Positions 16,705-25,668 of a DNA stretch of 64,000 bases are shown here, one piece after another; the first letter of the stretch is position 1, and every line of letters begins with the position of its first letter. Position numbers and translations under genes: made by a program. Source of the DNA: JANQRA01 sp035550735. GTDB taxonomy: Bacteria; Actinomycetota; Acidimicrobiia; Spongiisociales; ZC4RG35. The notes under the pieces were generated by a model, which was not told where the DNA came from, did no database searches, and saw nothing but the letters and a program-made list of their open reading frames with translations. The stretch spans positions 25,433 to 89,432 of the forward strand of contig DASZOM010000033.1 in NCBI GenBank assembly GCA_035550735.1, written 5' to 3'.

Positions 16705-17432
16705 AGGAAGGTCTGGGCCAGCCGGATCGCCTTCTCGGCGTGCTCGCCTTGGACCTTGAGACGGGTGTCCTTCGGGTCGGTGCGTCGGACCGCCAGCCGC
16801 GCCCAGTCGGAGGCGGAGCCCTTGATCAGCTGGTCGGTGTCCGCCGGCCCGTACACCCACTTGGCATAGCCGGGCCCGATGACCTCGATGCGGATGGGCT
16901 CGTAGTGCTCGCCGGCCTGCTTGAAGGCGTAGGGGAGGGTCTTCCATCCGAACCAGCAGACATGCCGGATGCGAGGTGTGTCCTCGACCTCGATGCCGAG
17001 AGTCTGGTAGATGTCGAGGCCATGCATCCACGTCTCGGTGAGCCGGAAGGTGGCGAAGGTCCGGGCGCTCATGTCACCGGCGATCCAGGGGAGACGCTCC
17101 TCGGCGTTCATGTGGGAGAGGGGCTCGACGACCTTGGCCCGGCCTCCCCGCCACCACTCGATGACGTCCTGTGGCCGCATCTTGCGCCCTCGCTTCACCG
17201 GCTCCTGACGCAACGGCTCGATGTCGTTGGCCGCCTGCCACTTCTTGATGCGGGCTCCGTCGCCGATGGCATCGGCTCCGAGATCCTCGAAATCGGCGAG
17301 GTGGGCGATGGTGTCACGCACCGTCCACGGCTTGTTCGGCGTGACCAGGTCCCAGACCTTGATGGGGATCCTCTGCAGGGACTGGTCGAGGAACTGCTGC
17401 TCGGCTACTAGGTCGGAGAGGATGTCGCGCAC
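16701..17432 (-). CDS. Maleylpyruvate isomerase-type (DinB-fold, mycothiol-dependent) protein
   Basis: A 243-residue four-helix DinB/MDMPI-fold protein. The metal ligands are visible as W-T-V-R-D-T-I-A-H-L-A-D-F-E near residue 45 and E-T-W-M-H-G-L-D-I near residue 135, with a C-terminal sterol-carrier-like region. It matches the actinobacterial TIGR03084-like group annotated as mycothiol-dependent maleylpyruvate isomerase family. The true reaction of this subgroup is unknown. Its stop overlaps the BtpA start (GTGA). Confidence 0.82.
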   Translation of the reverse strand: MRDILSDLVAEQQFLDQSLQRIPIKVWDLVTPNKPWTVRDTIAHLADFEDLGADAIGDGARIKKWQAANDIEPLRQEPVKRGRKMRPQDVIEWWRGGRAKVVEPLSHMNAEERLPWIAGDMSARTFATFRLTETWMHGLDIYQTLGIEVEDTPRIRHVCWFGWKTLPYAFKQAGEHYEPIRIEVIGPGYAKWVYGPADTDQLIKGSASDWARLAVRRTDPKDTRLKVQGEHAEKAIRLAQTFL

Positions 17433-17481
17433 CGGGCAATTCTAGCCGGGGACGCGGCAAAACGACCAAGGCGAAACCGTC

Positions 17482-18567
17482 CTACCAGGGTCTTTCTGCC
17501 TGCTCCTCGCCCATGTGGGCCGGGATTTCGGTGGTCTCGGGAAGACTCGCCAGGTCATTGAGCCGGTCCACGAGCTGACGGAGCCTCCCGAACTGACGCC
17601 GATCGAAGTGGAAGGTGATTCGCTCCTTGTCCAGGGCGTCGTCGTCCTCGACCTCGGCCGAATTCGGCTCGGTTCGCTCGATCTCACCCTCGACGACGAT
17701 GTCGGCGAACTCCTCGTTCAGCTCGGCCAACTCGGCGTCGTTTGGAGCCTGACGCAACCTGAGGATGAGCCGTCCTGCCGTGTATCGCTGGGAGTGGTAG
17801 TTCGAGTAGAAGCGGAGGATGTGCTGGCATGCCTCCTCAGGATCGTTGGTGTGGAGGAAGAGACTCATGTCGGAGTCGGCGATCATCCCGTTCCCGAGCA
17901 GATACGTCCGCACGAAGTCGATGAGCGGGCCCCAGTACTCGGTGCCCGGGGCCTCCATCAGGACGATCGGGTGGAGATCGGACTTGCCGGTCTGGATCAG
18001 GGTGATCAGCTCGAATGCCTCGTCGAGCGTGCCGAAGCCGCCGGGGAGGATGGTGAACGCATGCGACTCCTTGACGAAGGCGAGCTTGCGGGTGAAGAAG
18101 TACTTGAAGTTCACCGTCCTCGCCTCCGCCACGTAAGCGTTGGCGTTGGCCTCGAAGGGAAGGCGGATGTTCACACCGTAGGAGTCACCGATACCGGCTC
18201 CCTTGTTCCCTGCCTCCATGATGCCCGGACCCGCTCCGGTGATCACCCCCCAGCCGTGGTTGGCCATCCTGGAGGCGAAGCCCGCGGTGAGGATGTAGTT
18301 GGGGTTGTCCTCGGCGATCCGGGCGGATCCGTAGATGGTCACCTTGGGCTCGTCGTGCCTGCTGAAGACGAGTGTGGAGTAGCGCATCTCCTTCAACGCG
18401 GTGTTGATCAGCTTGAGGTCGGCGCGGGTGGCACCGTCCCGCTGCAGTTTGAGCGCGGTGACCATCAACTCCTCGATGAGGTCGTTGTTCTCGCTGTGCT
18501 CCGAGGCATCGGCCACCAGGCTGCGCAGCCGCCGGTCGAGCTCCTCGTTCCCCAAGTCGTAGGGCAT
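17482..18567 (-). CDS. LOG-family (TIGR00730-like) Rossmann protein
   Basis: A 361-residue protein whose centre has Y-G-S-A-R near residue 78, W-G-V-I-T-G-A-G-P-G-I-M-E-A-G-N-K-G-A and P-G-G-F-G-T-L-D-E. The last is the nucleotide-binding and catalytic motif of LOG phosphoribohydrolases, which release cytokinin-type bases from nucleoside monophosphates. It is longer than plant-type LOG (about 200), with a helical N-terminal part and an acidic C-terminal extension of about 100 residues. That size fits the bacterial long LOG group. It follows the AAA/VWA pair in the same operon. Confidence 0.85.
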   Translation of the reverse strand: MPYDLGNEELDRRLRSLVADASEHSENNDLIEELMVTALKLQRDGATRADLKLINTALKEMRYSTLVFSRHDEPKVTIYGSARIAEDNPNYILTAGFASRMANHGWGVITGAGPGIMEAGNKGAGIGDSYGVNIRLPFEANANAYVAEARTVNFKYFFTRKLAFVKESHAFTILPGGFGTLDEAFELITLIQTGKSDLHPIVLMEAPGTEYWGPLIDFVRTYLLGNGMIADSDMSLFLHTNDPEEACQHILRFYSNYHSQRYTAGRLILRLRQAPNDAELAELNEEFADIVVEGEIERTEPNSAEVEDDDALDKERITFHFDRRQFGRLRQLVDRLNDLASLPETTEIPAHMGEEQAERPW

Positions 18568-18592
18568 CCGAAGTGGAGGGTAACGGGCGGGG

Positions 18593-19594
18593 TCAGCCCA
18601 CCCCGGCGAACGGTCGCTCCGCGGGGCCCTTGCGCACGACCGCGCTCCACACGGTCTCGTAGTGGTCCCGGTCGTAACGGTCGACCTGGGGGAGGACGAA
18701 CTCCTCCCACGCCGAGCGGAGCGGGTCGTCCCCGTCGGCGTAGATGAAAAGGCCCGTCGGGAGACGGTCGAGCACCGAGCGCAGCGAGAGCGGCGTCTCG
18801 ACCCGGGTGCCCGAGTCGGAGGCGTCGAACGAGGCATTGATCTCCACGGTGAGCCGGGCGATCGCATCGACGAAGGAGTCCTTCAGGTTGGGGTATCGCC
18901 TGCCCAGCATCGCCTTGACCTGCTCCTCGACCGGGAACTTCTTCTCCCAGATCACCCAGCGGTCGGCGAAAGCCTTGTTGAGGGTCTGGGTGCCGGCGTA
19001 GTCCCTGATGTCGGTGGGGTTCATCGTCCCGAAGATCCTCACGTCGTCACGCAAGGGGACGGTCTCCCCATGGGGCAGATCGAGGGCGGCGTAGCGGTCG
19101 AGAAGACCGTGCAGGGCGAACAGGGTCTCGGCGCCCGCCGCGTTCAACTCTGAGAGGTTGAGTAGTGACGGGCCGCGGAGGGCGCGGGTGATGTCACCGT
19201 CCTCCCACCTGCTCTCGGTCCCACCCTTCCCGTCGCCGTGGAGACGGGTCGAGCCGATCAGGGTCACGTCGCGGACCTCGCCGGTCAGCGGGATCCGGAA
19301 GTAGGGGAGCCCGAGCAAGGCGGCGAATTGCTCGATGTCGTGGTCCTTGCCCGTCCCCATGTGCCCGCGCACGGCCACGTGCAGCGGGACCAGCCCCTCG
19401 GCGTCCGAGCGGCGGGCCTGCTCTACCTGGGCGAACCTGTAGAGCATCCCCAGATCGACGTAGTAGGGGTCGGGCTCGGGAATCTTCCTGGTGCGCAGCT
19501 CGAAGTCGTCTGCGTTCCGGGGAACCTCGAACCTGTCCAGCTCGATGGGCTTCCCCTCGCCACTCGGGTCGTTGAACACAACTTTCTCAGGCAA
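18593..19594 (-). CDS. MoxR-like AAA ATPase with altered Walker motifs
   Basis: A CbbQ/NorQ/MoxR-type AAA protein of about 333 residues. The P-loop reads G-H-M-G-T-G-K-D (residues 77-84) with Asp in place of the usual Thr/Ser. The Walker B strand reads L-L-N-L-S-E-L-N, with Ser in place of the first acidic residue. Sensor I (F-G-T-M-N-P-T-D) and an arginine-finger region (N-K-A-F-A-D-R-W) look normal. ATP may bind but hydrolysis could be slow or absent. The start at TTG 19594 has AGGAGA just upstream and overlaps the VWA stop by 8 nt; GTG 19624 is an alternative. It is expected to act as a chaperone-like partner of the VWA protein. Confidence 0.8.
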   Translation of the reverse strand: MPEKVVFNDPSGEGKPIELDRFEVPRNADDFELRTRKIPEPDPYYVDLGMLYRFAQVEQARRSDAEGLVPLHVAVRGHMGTGKDHDIEQFAALLGLPYFRIPLTGEVRDVTLIGSTRLHGDGKGGTESRWEDGDITRALRGPSLLNLSELNAAGAETLFALHGLLDRYAALDLPHGETVPLRDDVRIFGTMNPTDIRDYAGTQTLNKAFADRWVIWEKKFPVEEQVKAMLGRRYPNLKDSFVDAIARLTVEINASFDASDSGTRVETPLSLRSVLDRLPTGLFIYADGDDPLRSAWEEFVLPQVDRYDRDHYETVWSAVVRKGPAERPFAGVG

Positions 19595-21671
19595 TTGATC
19601 TCTCCTCGTGATATTCGGATGCACGTAGCCACCAGGTATCCATGCCCGAGAGGGCGAGACTGCGGCGCAGGGCGCCTCTCGTCCCCTCGATCATGGCCCT
19701 GGTCAGCCGGTCCGGTCTCTCGACGACTTCATGTCGGTGATAGGCCTGGTCGACGGTGTGGTCACCTATTCCGATGCCGATCACCGTCGTCCCGGTGGAT
19801 TCAACGGACTCGACGGAGCGGGCCAACGCCTCGACCGAGCCCCGGGTCATCCCGTCGGCGAGGACCATCAGGAGCCGGACATCGGCGCCGAGCCGGCCCA
19901 TTCTCTCGCCGGCGTGGATCACGTTGAACTCGTCGACGTTGGCCGCCTTCTCGAAGAGCGAGACCGGGGGTGACGAGCGGGCGTCGCGCCGGGCCAGGGC
20001 GGCGGCACGTCGCGGGTTCATCGCGGTGAAGAAGAGCCCGGCCAGGGTGTCCTGGCTGTCCCTCCAACGTCTGTCGAAAGATTTGACCAGGTAGTGGTTG
20101 ACCGTCGAGGTGAGCCGGTCAGCCGCCGATCCCTGTGATCTCTTCAGGCCGGCGGTGGCCGCCGACCGACCCCGCAGATAGGAGTCCTCGGTGTCCTCGG
20201 GCCTGGCGGCGAAGCCCCGGTTGAACAGGGCTACCTCGAAGTCGATCTGCAGCTCGTCGCACAGCCGGGCCATGCTCCAGGCGCCGAGCAGGGCGGAGGG
20301 CATGGCCCATTGGGTGGAGGAAGCGGCGTTGCGGCCGGGGCTCAGCATCGAGGCGGAACCGTCGACGAGCAACGACACCGCATAACGCCGCCTGGTGCGT
20401 GAGGCGCGCCGCTCGTACAGACGCTGGTACAGCCCGGCTCCGATGAAGAGGGCGGCGTGGGGGGAGACGTCGCCCTGGTCGAAACCGGATCTGAGCCCGC
20501 GCCTCTGGTTGGCGGCGAAGAGGGGGAAGAGCTCGCCGGAGACATGGCGCTGGTCGACGTTCCAGCGCCGCGACGCCTGTTCGATCGCGGCCATGCCCTC
20601 GGCGCCGAATCCGGCGAACGCCTCGGGGATCGGGGTGACCAGGAGCTTCCCGCCCTGACCGGTCGGCAGGAACACCTCGGGTGCCTGGCTGACCCGGAGC
20701 AGCTGGTTGGTCGACTCGTCATCGGCGCGATCCGATGCGCCGCGACGGTCGGAGGCGCCGGAGCGCGCCTCGGCGGCGCGGCGGGTCTCCTCGTAGGACT
20801 CGGAGTCGGTGACGATCGGGGAGATGAGCCGCACCGTGTCCACGCCTTCGGCCGCCTTCTCGGCGTCGAGTCGCTGCGCCGCTTTTCGCTGGGCGCTGGA
20901 CGCCGATGCGTCGACCTCTGTGATCAGGCCATGTGCCCTGGCGATGGCCTCGAGCTCGAGGGCGAGTCGTGCCACGTACCAGGGGTCGTCACTGTCGCCG
21001 GCCGCATGACACTGGGCGGTGGCCTCGTCGAGGGCCACCGCGGCCCGGGCTTCGAATCTTCTCTCCAGCACCTCACGATCCACATACCCGGCGGTGAGCA
21101 GGAAGCATCCGAGCACGAACTGGCTGAGTGCCCCGGAACGCTGGATCGCCTGGCTCAGAGAGGAGAGATAGAGGTCCTGTAGCACGGAGCGGGCTCCCGG
21201 GTAGATCGAGAGCCCCTGTGCCTCCTGACGGGCGTCTTCGAGGGAGAAGAAGAGGACCTCGGCGACAGGCTTGCCGGTTCGCTCCAATGCGGTGAGGAGG
21301 TCGAGCTCGGCATCGGGTCGCCTCTCCCCGTCGACCGGCCAATCGTCGGGCAGCGGCCGGGTCTCGTCCAGGTTGGTGGCGACCAGGTGGAGCACCTCGT
21401 GCAACGCCGAGGCGAGGGCGACCTCGTCGGGGGTGACAGGGGCGTTGCGGTGGTATGCGGCCTGGAAGATGCGCGGGTCGCAGACGATCTCGTCGGCGGA
21501 AGCGGAGGACTCGGGGCCCAGCCTGACCTTGAGGTTGGGGTTCTCCGCCAGAGTGCGGGCGAGCCGGGTCACGGCAGGGGCCACCCTCTGGTAGCGGCCG
21601 ACCACGGCCTCGATGGCCTGGTCTTTGGGGCCGATCAGGTCGGTCAGGAATGTCTGGTCGCGTCCGCGCAC
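19587..21671 (-). CDS. VWA-domain protein with metallopeptidase-like N-terminal HExxH
   Basis: A 694-residue protein, GTG start. The N-terminal half contains A-L-H-E-V-L-H (H91, E92, H95), as in the DUF2201-like putative metallopeptidase domain. The middle is charged and low in complexity (about 270-330). The C-terminal half has a VWA domain with the metal site D-G-S-A-S at about residue 437 and a later A-D-G-M-T-R-G-S strand. Such proteins pair with MoxR-type ATPases, and the AAA gene follows with an 8-nt overlap. The pair resembles cobaltochelatase, NorQ/NorD or GvpN-like assembly systems, but the client is unknown. Confidence 0.8.
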   Translation of the reverse strand: MRGRDQTFLTDLIGPKDQAIEAVVGRYQRVAPAVTRLARTLAENPNLKVRLGPESSASADEIVCDPRIFQAAYHRNAPVTPDEVALASALHEVLHLVATNLDETRPLPDDWPVDGERRPDAELDLLTALERTGKPVAEVLFFSLEDARQEAQGLSIYPGARSVLQDLYLSSLSQAIQRSGALSQFVLGCFLLTAGYVDREVLERRFEARAAVALDEATAQCHAAGDSDDPWYVARLALELEAIARAHGLITEVDASASSAQRKAAQRLDAEKAAEGVDTVRLISPIVTDSESYEETRRAAEARSGASDRRGASDRADDESTNQLLRVSQAPEVFLPTGQGGKLLVTPIPEAFAGFGAEGMAAIEQASRRWNVDQRHVSGELFPLFAANQRRGLRSGFDQGDVSPHAALFIGAGLYQRLYERRASRTRRRYAVSLLVDGSASMLSPGRNAASSTQWAMPSALLGAWSMARLCDELQIDFEVALFNRGFAARPEDTEDSYLRGRSAATAGLKRSQGSAADRLTSTVNHYLVKSFDRRWRDSQDTLAGLFFTAMNPRRAAALARRDARSSPPVSLFEKAANVDEFNVIHAGERMGRLGADVRLLMVLADGMTRGSVEALARSVESVESTGTTVIGIGIGDHTVDQAYHRHEVVERPDRLTRAMIEGTRGALRRSLALSGMDTWWLRASEYHEERSIA

Positions 21672-21752
21672 AAGCCGTCCATTGTCTCACGTCGTGTCAA
21701 GTCGCCCCAACCGGCTTCACCCTTGGCGGTGGCGGGCTATACCCTTCCCCGC

Positions 21753-23009
21753 GTGCACTACGACTTCACCACGCTTCCCAACGGCCTGCGCGTCCTCACC
21801 GAGTCGATGCCCTCTCTCCGCTCCGTGGCCCTGGGTTGCTGGATCGACACCGGCACGCGTGACGAGAACGACAACGAGGCCGGTGTCTCCCACTTCCTCG
21901 AGCACCTGCTGTTCAAGGGCTCGGAGAAGCTCTCCGCCCGGGATGTGAACGAGACGCTCGACGCCATCGGGGCCGAGTCGAATGCATTCACCTCCAAGGA
22001 GACGACCTGCTACTGGGCCCGTCTCCTCGACCAGGACCTAGCGGTCGGTCTCGACGTGCTGTCCGAGATCATCCAGCGGCCCGCGTTTCGCCCCAACGAG
22101 ATCGACTCGGAGCGCCAAGTGGTCGTCGAGGAGATCAACATGAACGACGACGACCCCGGCGACGTCGTCTTCGAGAACTTCAGCACCGCCGTCTTCGCCG
22201 GGCATCCTCTGGAAGAGCCGGTCCTGGGCACGCGGGAGTCGATCCGGGCGATGACCCGGGACGACATCCTGGGCTACTGGAAGCGCCGTTACGGGACCGG
22301 TTCGATGGTGGTGGCCGCGGCCGGGTCTGTGGACCACGAGACGTTGGTCGGGATGGTGGCCGAGCGCTTCGGCGACTGGGCCGGGGACCCTGTCGACCAC
22401 CAGTTCGGCAAGGTCGAGATCGAGCCCCGTGTCAACATCACCAGCCGGGAGACCGAGCAGGCCCATCTCATCCTCGGTGGCGCCGGGCTCGACCGCAAGG
22501 ACGAGAGGCGTTGGGCGTTCGAGGTTCTCAATCACGTCATGGGGTCGGGAATGTCCTCACGTCTGTTCCGCGAGGTCCGTGAGGAGCGGGGTCTCGCCTA
22601 CGCCGTCTACGGGTTCAAGCTCGCCTATGCCGACAATGGCGGCTGGGGTGTCCACGTCGGCACCACACCACATCAGACCGACACCGCCATGGGTGTCATC
22701 CGCGACGAGCTGGACAAGGTGGTGGCCGAGGGGATCACCCCCGAGGAGCTGGAGCGCGCCAAGGGCTCGATGCGCGGAGGGCTCGCCCTGTCACTGGAGG
22801 ACGCCAACAGCCGCATGGTCCGTCTCGGCCGGGACGAGCTGGCGGGCATGCCCCATCTCTCCGTCGACGAGCGTCTCGAGAAGCTGGACGGCGTCGACCT
22901 CGACATGGTCAAGTCGGTCGCCGTCGAGATCTACGGGGCCCCGGTCAGGGTGATGGGCGCCGTCGGCCCCTTCGAAGAGGGCGAGCTGGACAAGTATCTC
23001 GAGGTCTGA
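21753..23009 (+). CDS. M16-family zinc peptidase
   Basis: A 418-residue single-chain M16 peptidase (mitochondrial processing peptidase/PqqF superfamily). The inverted zinc motif H-F-L-E-H (H47, E50, H51) is followed 76 residues later by Glu127 in V-V-E-E-I-N-M, the third zinc ligand. The second M16 domain has the R/Y-containing R-G-L-A-Y-A-V-Y motif. All catalytic residues are present. The start is GTG 21753. No signal peptide is visible, so it acts in the cytoplasm. It diverges from the VWA operon across an 81-nt gap. Confidence 0.93.
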   Translation: MHYDFTTLPNGLRVLTESMPSLRSVALGCWIDTGTRDENDNEAGVSHFLEHLLFKGSEKLSARDVNETLDAIGAESNAFTSKETTCYWARLLDQDLAVGLDVLSEIIQRPAFRPNEIDSERQVVVEEINMNDDDPGDVVFENFSTAVFAGHPLEEPVLGTRESIRAMTRDDILGYWKRRYGTGSMVVAAAGSVDHETLVGMVAERFGDWAGDPVDHQFGKVEIEPRVNITSRETEQAHLILGGAGLDRKDERRWAFEVLNHVMGSGMSSRLFREVREERGLAYAVYGFKLAYADNGGWGVHVGTTPHQTDTAMGVIRDELDKVVAEGITPEELERAKGSMRGGLALSLEDANSRMVRLGRDELAGMPHLSVDERLEKLDGVDLDMVKSVAVEIYGAPVRVMGAVGPFEEGELDKYLEV

Positions 23010-23032
23010 GAGGCCTCAGCTGAGGTCGGAGT

Positions 23033-23383
23033 TCAGTCCCCTAGCGTGAACTGGACAGACATCGGCGGCTCGTCGATGTCGACCACACCGGCCGATGGGT
23101 CGGCGGGTCGCTCGATCACCAGAGCGCCGCCGAGCTCATGCACTCCGTCGTCGACGGGCCAGCCGAGACTGCGCACCGTTGAGACCGGGCCCGCCATGGA
23201 GACCCAGAGGACCGAATCCTGTGCCTGGGTCAACTCGACCAGCAGCTCGGCGCCATCGATCGGACGCAGGTGCTCGCCGGGCCCCCCCGCCGCAAAGACG
23301 GCGACGGAGCCCCCTACAACCGTCGCCGCCAGACCTGCGGCCACTCCCAACCCGGCGAGACGTCGAGTGATCACTCCCTGCAT
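23033..23383 (-). CDS. Small exported or membrane-anchored protein, unknown function
   Basis: The 116-residue product starts with M-Q-G-V-I-T-R-R and a hydrophobic Ala/Gly/Val segment (about 9-33) that is either a signal peptide or a single anchor. The rest is a short beta-rich domain without cysteines or recognisable motifs. It is convergent with the M16 gene and is preceded on the minus strand by another small membrane protein. Confidence 0.5.
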   Translation of the reverse strand: MQGVITRRLAGLGVAAGLAATVVGGSVAVFAAGGPGEHLRPIDGAELLVELTQAQDSVLWVSMAGPVSTVRSLGWPVDDGVHELGGALVIERPADPSAGVVDIDEPPMSVQFTLGD

Positions 23384-23416
23384 GCGTCCGCCACCGTAAG
23401 TGGCGAGGGGCCGACA

Positions 23417-23791
23417 TCAAATGGCTATCTCGACAAACTGCGAAAGGACTAGTCCATAGAGCAGTGCCACGAGCACCGTCACCAGCACCCGGCCGAGCAC
23501 GTTTCGCCCGCGATTGTCGGCGCCCCGGGCGAGGAGGAAGGCGAGCACCACCCACAGGGTGATGTCGAGCGGCCAGGCGATCACCAGATCGCCAGAGACG
23601 AGACCGAAGATGGCGGAGAGGGGCAGCCCCGCGTAGAGAAGGACGAGTCCCACCGTCTCACACCCCGACTCACAGGACCTGTCCCCGACCATGGTCAGGC
23701 CGATGGCCATGAACACCACGGCGATGCCGACGAGCACACCGGTGGCGATGGCTGCGCTGCGACAGCCCGGTGGCTCGGATCGGCTGGGCAC
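23417..23791 (-). CDS. Small multi-pass membrane protein, unknown function
   Basis: A 124-residue protein with four likely membrane helices (about 14-35, 45-65, 72-90 and 100-122). A cysteine pair in S-C-E-S-G-C-E between helices 1 and 2 could form an external disulfide. I do not recognise the family. It diverges from the membrane gene at 23866. Confidence 0.55.
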   Translation of the reverse strand: MPSRSEPPGCRSAAIATGVLVGIAVVFMAIGLTMVGDRSCESGCETVGLVLLYAGLPLSAIFGLVSGDLVIAWPLDITLWVVLAFLLARGADNRGRNVLGRVLVTVLVALLYGLVLSQFVEIAI

Positions 23792-23865
23792 GGAGGCGGG
23801 ATCGTACGTGTCCCCCGCCCGGGTTCGAAACGGCGGCTAGCTTCACCGTCGATCGGAGGATTGAG

Positions 23866-24318
23866 ATGGAATTTCGAGATGTCCTGCTGGTGCTCCACAT
23901 CGCAGGTGCCGGCACCTGGCTGGGCGCCAACGTCGTCCAGGCCGTGGCGCCGCCGGCGCTCGCTCGAACCGGCGCAGGAGCGCTCGCCGGCTGGTACCGG
24001 ACCACGAAGCAATTCAGCACCCGTCTCTACATCCCGGCGTCCCTCCTCATCTTGGTGACCGGGGTGCTCATGGTCCTGCAGAGCGACGCCTACGGATTCG
24101 CCTCCACGTTCGTCACGATCGGCTTCGGGATGCTCATAGTCGGCGGGATCCTGGGCAGGCTCGTGTTCGAGCCGGGTGGGCAGGCTGCGGCCGAGGCGGT
24201 CGAGTCGGAGGATGCGACCGCCATCCGGGCCGCCACGGGAAGACTGGCCACCTTCGGAGTGATCGACACACTGCTGCTGCTGTTCACGATCACCGCCATG
24301 GTGCTCCGTCTGGATTGA
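23866..24318 (+). CDS. Four-helix integral membrane protein (DUF2269-like)
   Basis: A 150-residue protein with four hydrophobic helices. The first carries L-L-V-L-H-I-A-G-A-G-T-W-L-G-A-N, and a later R-L-Y-I-P-A-S-L-L-I-L-V-T-G-V helix resembles the DUF2269/CopD-like membrane families, where such a histidine can bind haem or copper. The start ATG 23866 is set by GGAGG 6 nt upstream. Function unknown. Confidence 0.65.
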   Translation: MEFRDVLLVLHIAGAGTWLGANVVQAVAPPALARTGAGALAGWYRTTKQFSTRLYIPASLLILVTGVLMVLQSDAYGFASTFVTIGFGMLIVGGILGRLVFEPGGQAAAEAVESEDATAIRAATGRLATFGVIDTLLLLFTITAMVLRLD

Positions 24319-24340
24319 CCGAAGCGCTCCTCAGCCTGTC

Positions 24341-25639
24341 GTGACCCGGGCCCGGCACCTGCTCATCATCGTGGTGTTGACCACGGTGGCTTGCACCGGG
24401 AACGCCCCCGGCGGTGGTGGTGTGAACGTCGGTGGCGAGACAACCATCGTCGAACAGCCGACCACCACGACGACGGTTGCCCCCACCACCACGTCGCCTC
24501 CCCACTTCTCCATCCAGGGCAAGGTCACACGCGACGACGGGACCCCGGTTGCCAGGGCGTTCGTGACCATGGGCGACACGCTGGCGATCAGTGGGGCCGA
24601 CGGCTGGTTCTCCTTCGAGACCGTCGAGCCCCAGACCATGACGGTGGGCAAGCCCGGGTGGTCGAGCGTCGAAGTCACATGGGACGAGGCCACCGTCTTC
24701 TACGAGGCCACGATCAACCCGGAGCGGATCCGGGGGATCAGGGTCAGCGCCGAGGCGGCCGGCGACGACGCCAAGTTCGCCTCTCTGCTCCAGCTCGCCG
24801 ACCAGACAGCCATCAACGCCATGGTCTTCGACAGCAAGCAGGAGGGCGGCACCGTCCTCTACGACACCGGTGTCGCCGAGGCACACGAGATCGGTGCCGT
24901 CAGCGTGATCTACGACCCCCGGGCCCGGATCGAGGAGGCTCATGCCCACGACCTCTACACGATCACCCGCATCGTCACCTTCGAGGACGCGATCCGGGCG
25001 GCGGCCCGACCGGAGGAGAAGCTGGTGGGGCCGTGGCTCGATCCCAAGGCGGAGACCGCCCGCGCCTACATCCTGGCCCTCGCCGCCGATGCCTGCGAGA
25101 TCGGCTTCGACGAGATCCAGTTCGACTACATCCGTTACCCGTCGGGGAGCACGGCCGAGCTGACCGGCCAGCTCGACATGACTCAGGACGAGCGGGTCGC
25201 GGTCATGGCCGACTTCCTCGCCGCGGCGCGTGAGCTGCTGCACCCGATGGGGTGCGCGGTGAGCGCAGACGTCTACGGGATCGTCGTGTCCACCCTGGAC
25301 GACCAGGGGATAGGGCAGCGTCCGGAGGAGCTGTCGGCCCACATCGACGCCCTCAGCCCGATGGTCTACCCCAGTCACTACTCACCGGGTTGGATCGGGT
25401 TCGAGGACCCCAACGAGCACCCTTATGACGTGACCGCCGATGCGATCACCGACGCCCTGCCCCGCATGGAGGTTGGAGCCCTGCTCAGGCCATACCTGCA
25501 GGCCTTCTATTGGACCGACGAGCAGATCCGACGATCGATCCAGGCCGCCGAGGACAACGGAGTGGGGTGGATCCTGTGGAACGTGCGCAGCAACTACGAC
25601 CGCGCGGCGATCCCCACCGACGCCGAGCTGGCGCCCTGA
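24341..25639 (+). CDS. Lipoprotein with DUF4015-like putative glycoside hydrolase domain
   Basis: A 432-residue exported protein. A signal sequence with lipobox V-A-C at about residue 18 leads into a Gly/Thr-rich linker with runs of threonine and proline. A carboxypeptidase-regulatory-like beta domain follows (about 57-120, with G-K-V-T-R-D-D-G-T-P-V-A-R-A-F-V). From about 130 a TIM-barrel resembles the DUF4015 putative glycoside hydrolases: G-P-W-L-D-P-K, E-I-Q-F-D-Y-I-R-Y-P, S-A-D-V-Y-G and L-S-P-M-V-Y-P-S-H-Y. The aspartate in Q-F-D-Y-I-R-Y-P is the conserved active-site candidate. The polymer it acts on is unknown. Confidence 0.75.
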   Translation: MTRARHLLIIVVLTTVACTGNAPGGGGVNVGGETTIVEQPTTTTTVAPTTTSPPHFSIQGKVTRDDGTPVARAFVTMGDTLAISGADGWFSFETVEPQTMTVGKPGWSSVEVTWDEATVFYEATINPERIRGIRVSAEAAGDDAKFASLLQLADQTAINAMVFDSKQEGGTVLYDTGVAEAHEIGAVSVIYDPRARIEEAHAHDLYTITRIVTFEDAIRAAARPEEKLVGPWLDPKAETARAYILALAADACEIGFDEIQFDYIRYPSGSTAELTGQLDMTQDERVAVMADFLAAARELLHPMGCAVSADVYGIVVSTLDDQGIGQRPEELSAHIDALSPMVYPSHYSPGWIGFEDPNEHPYDVTADAITDALPRMEVGALLRPYLQAFYWTDEQIRRSIQAAEDNGVGWILWNVRSNYDRAAIPTDAELAP

Positions 25640-25668
25640 GCCCTCCCGTCCCACCATACGATCTGACG

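Noticed and set aside
24440..24500. Thr/Pro-rich repetitive stretch as a DNA repeat or CRISPR-like element
   Set aside because: It is the flexible linker after the lipobox of a secreted lipoprotein; there are no regularly spaced identical repeats.
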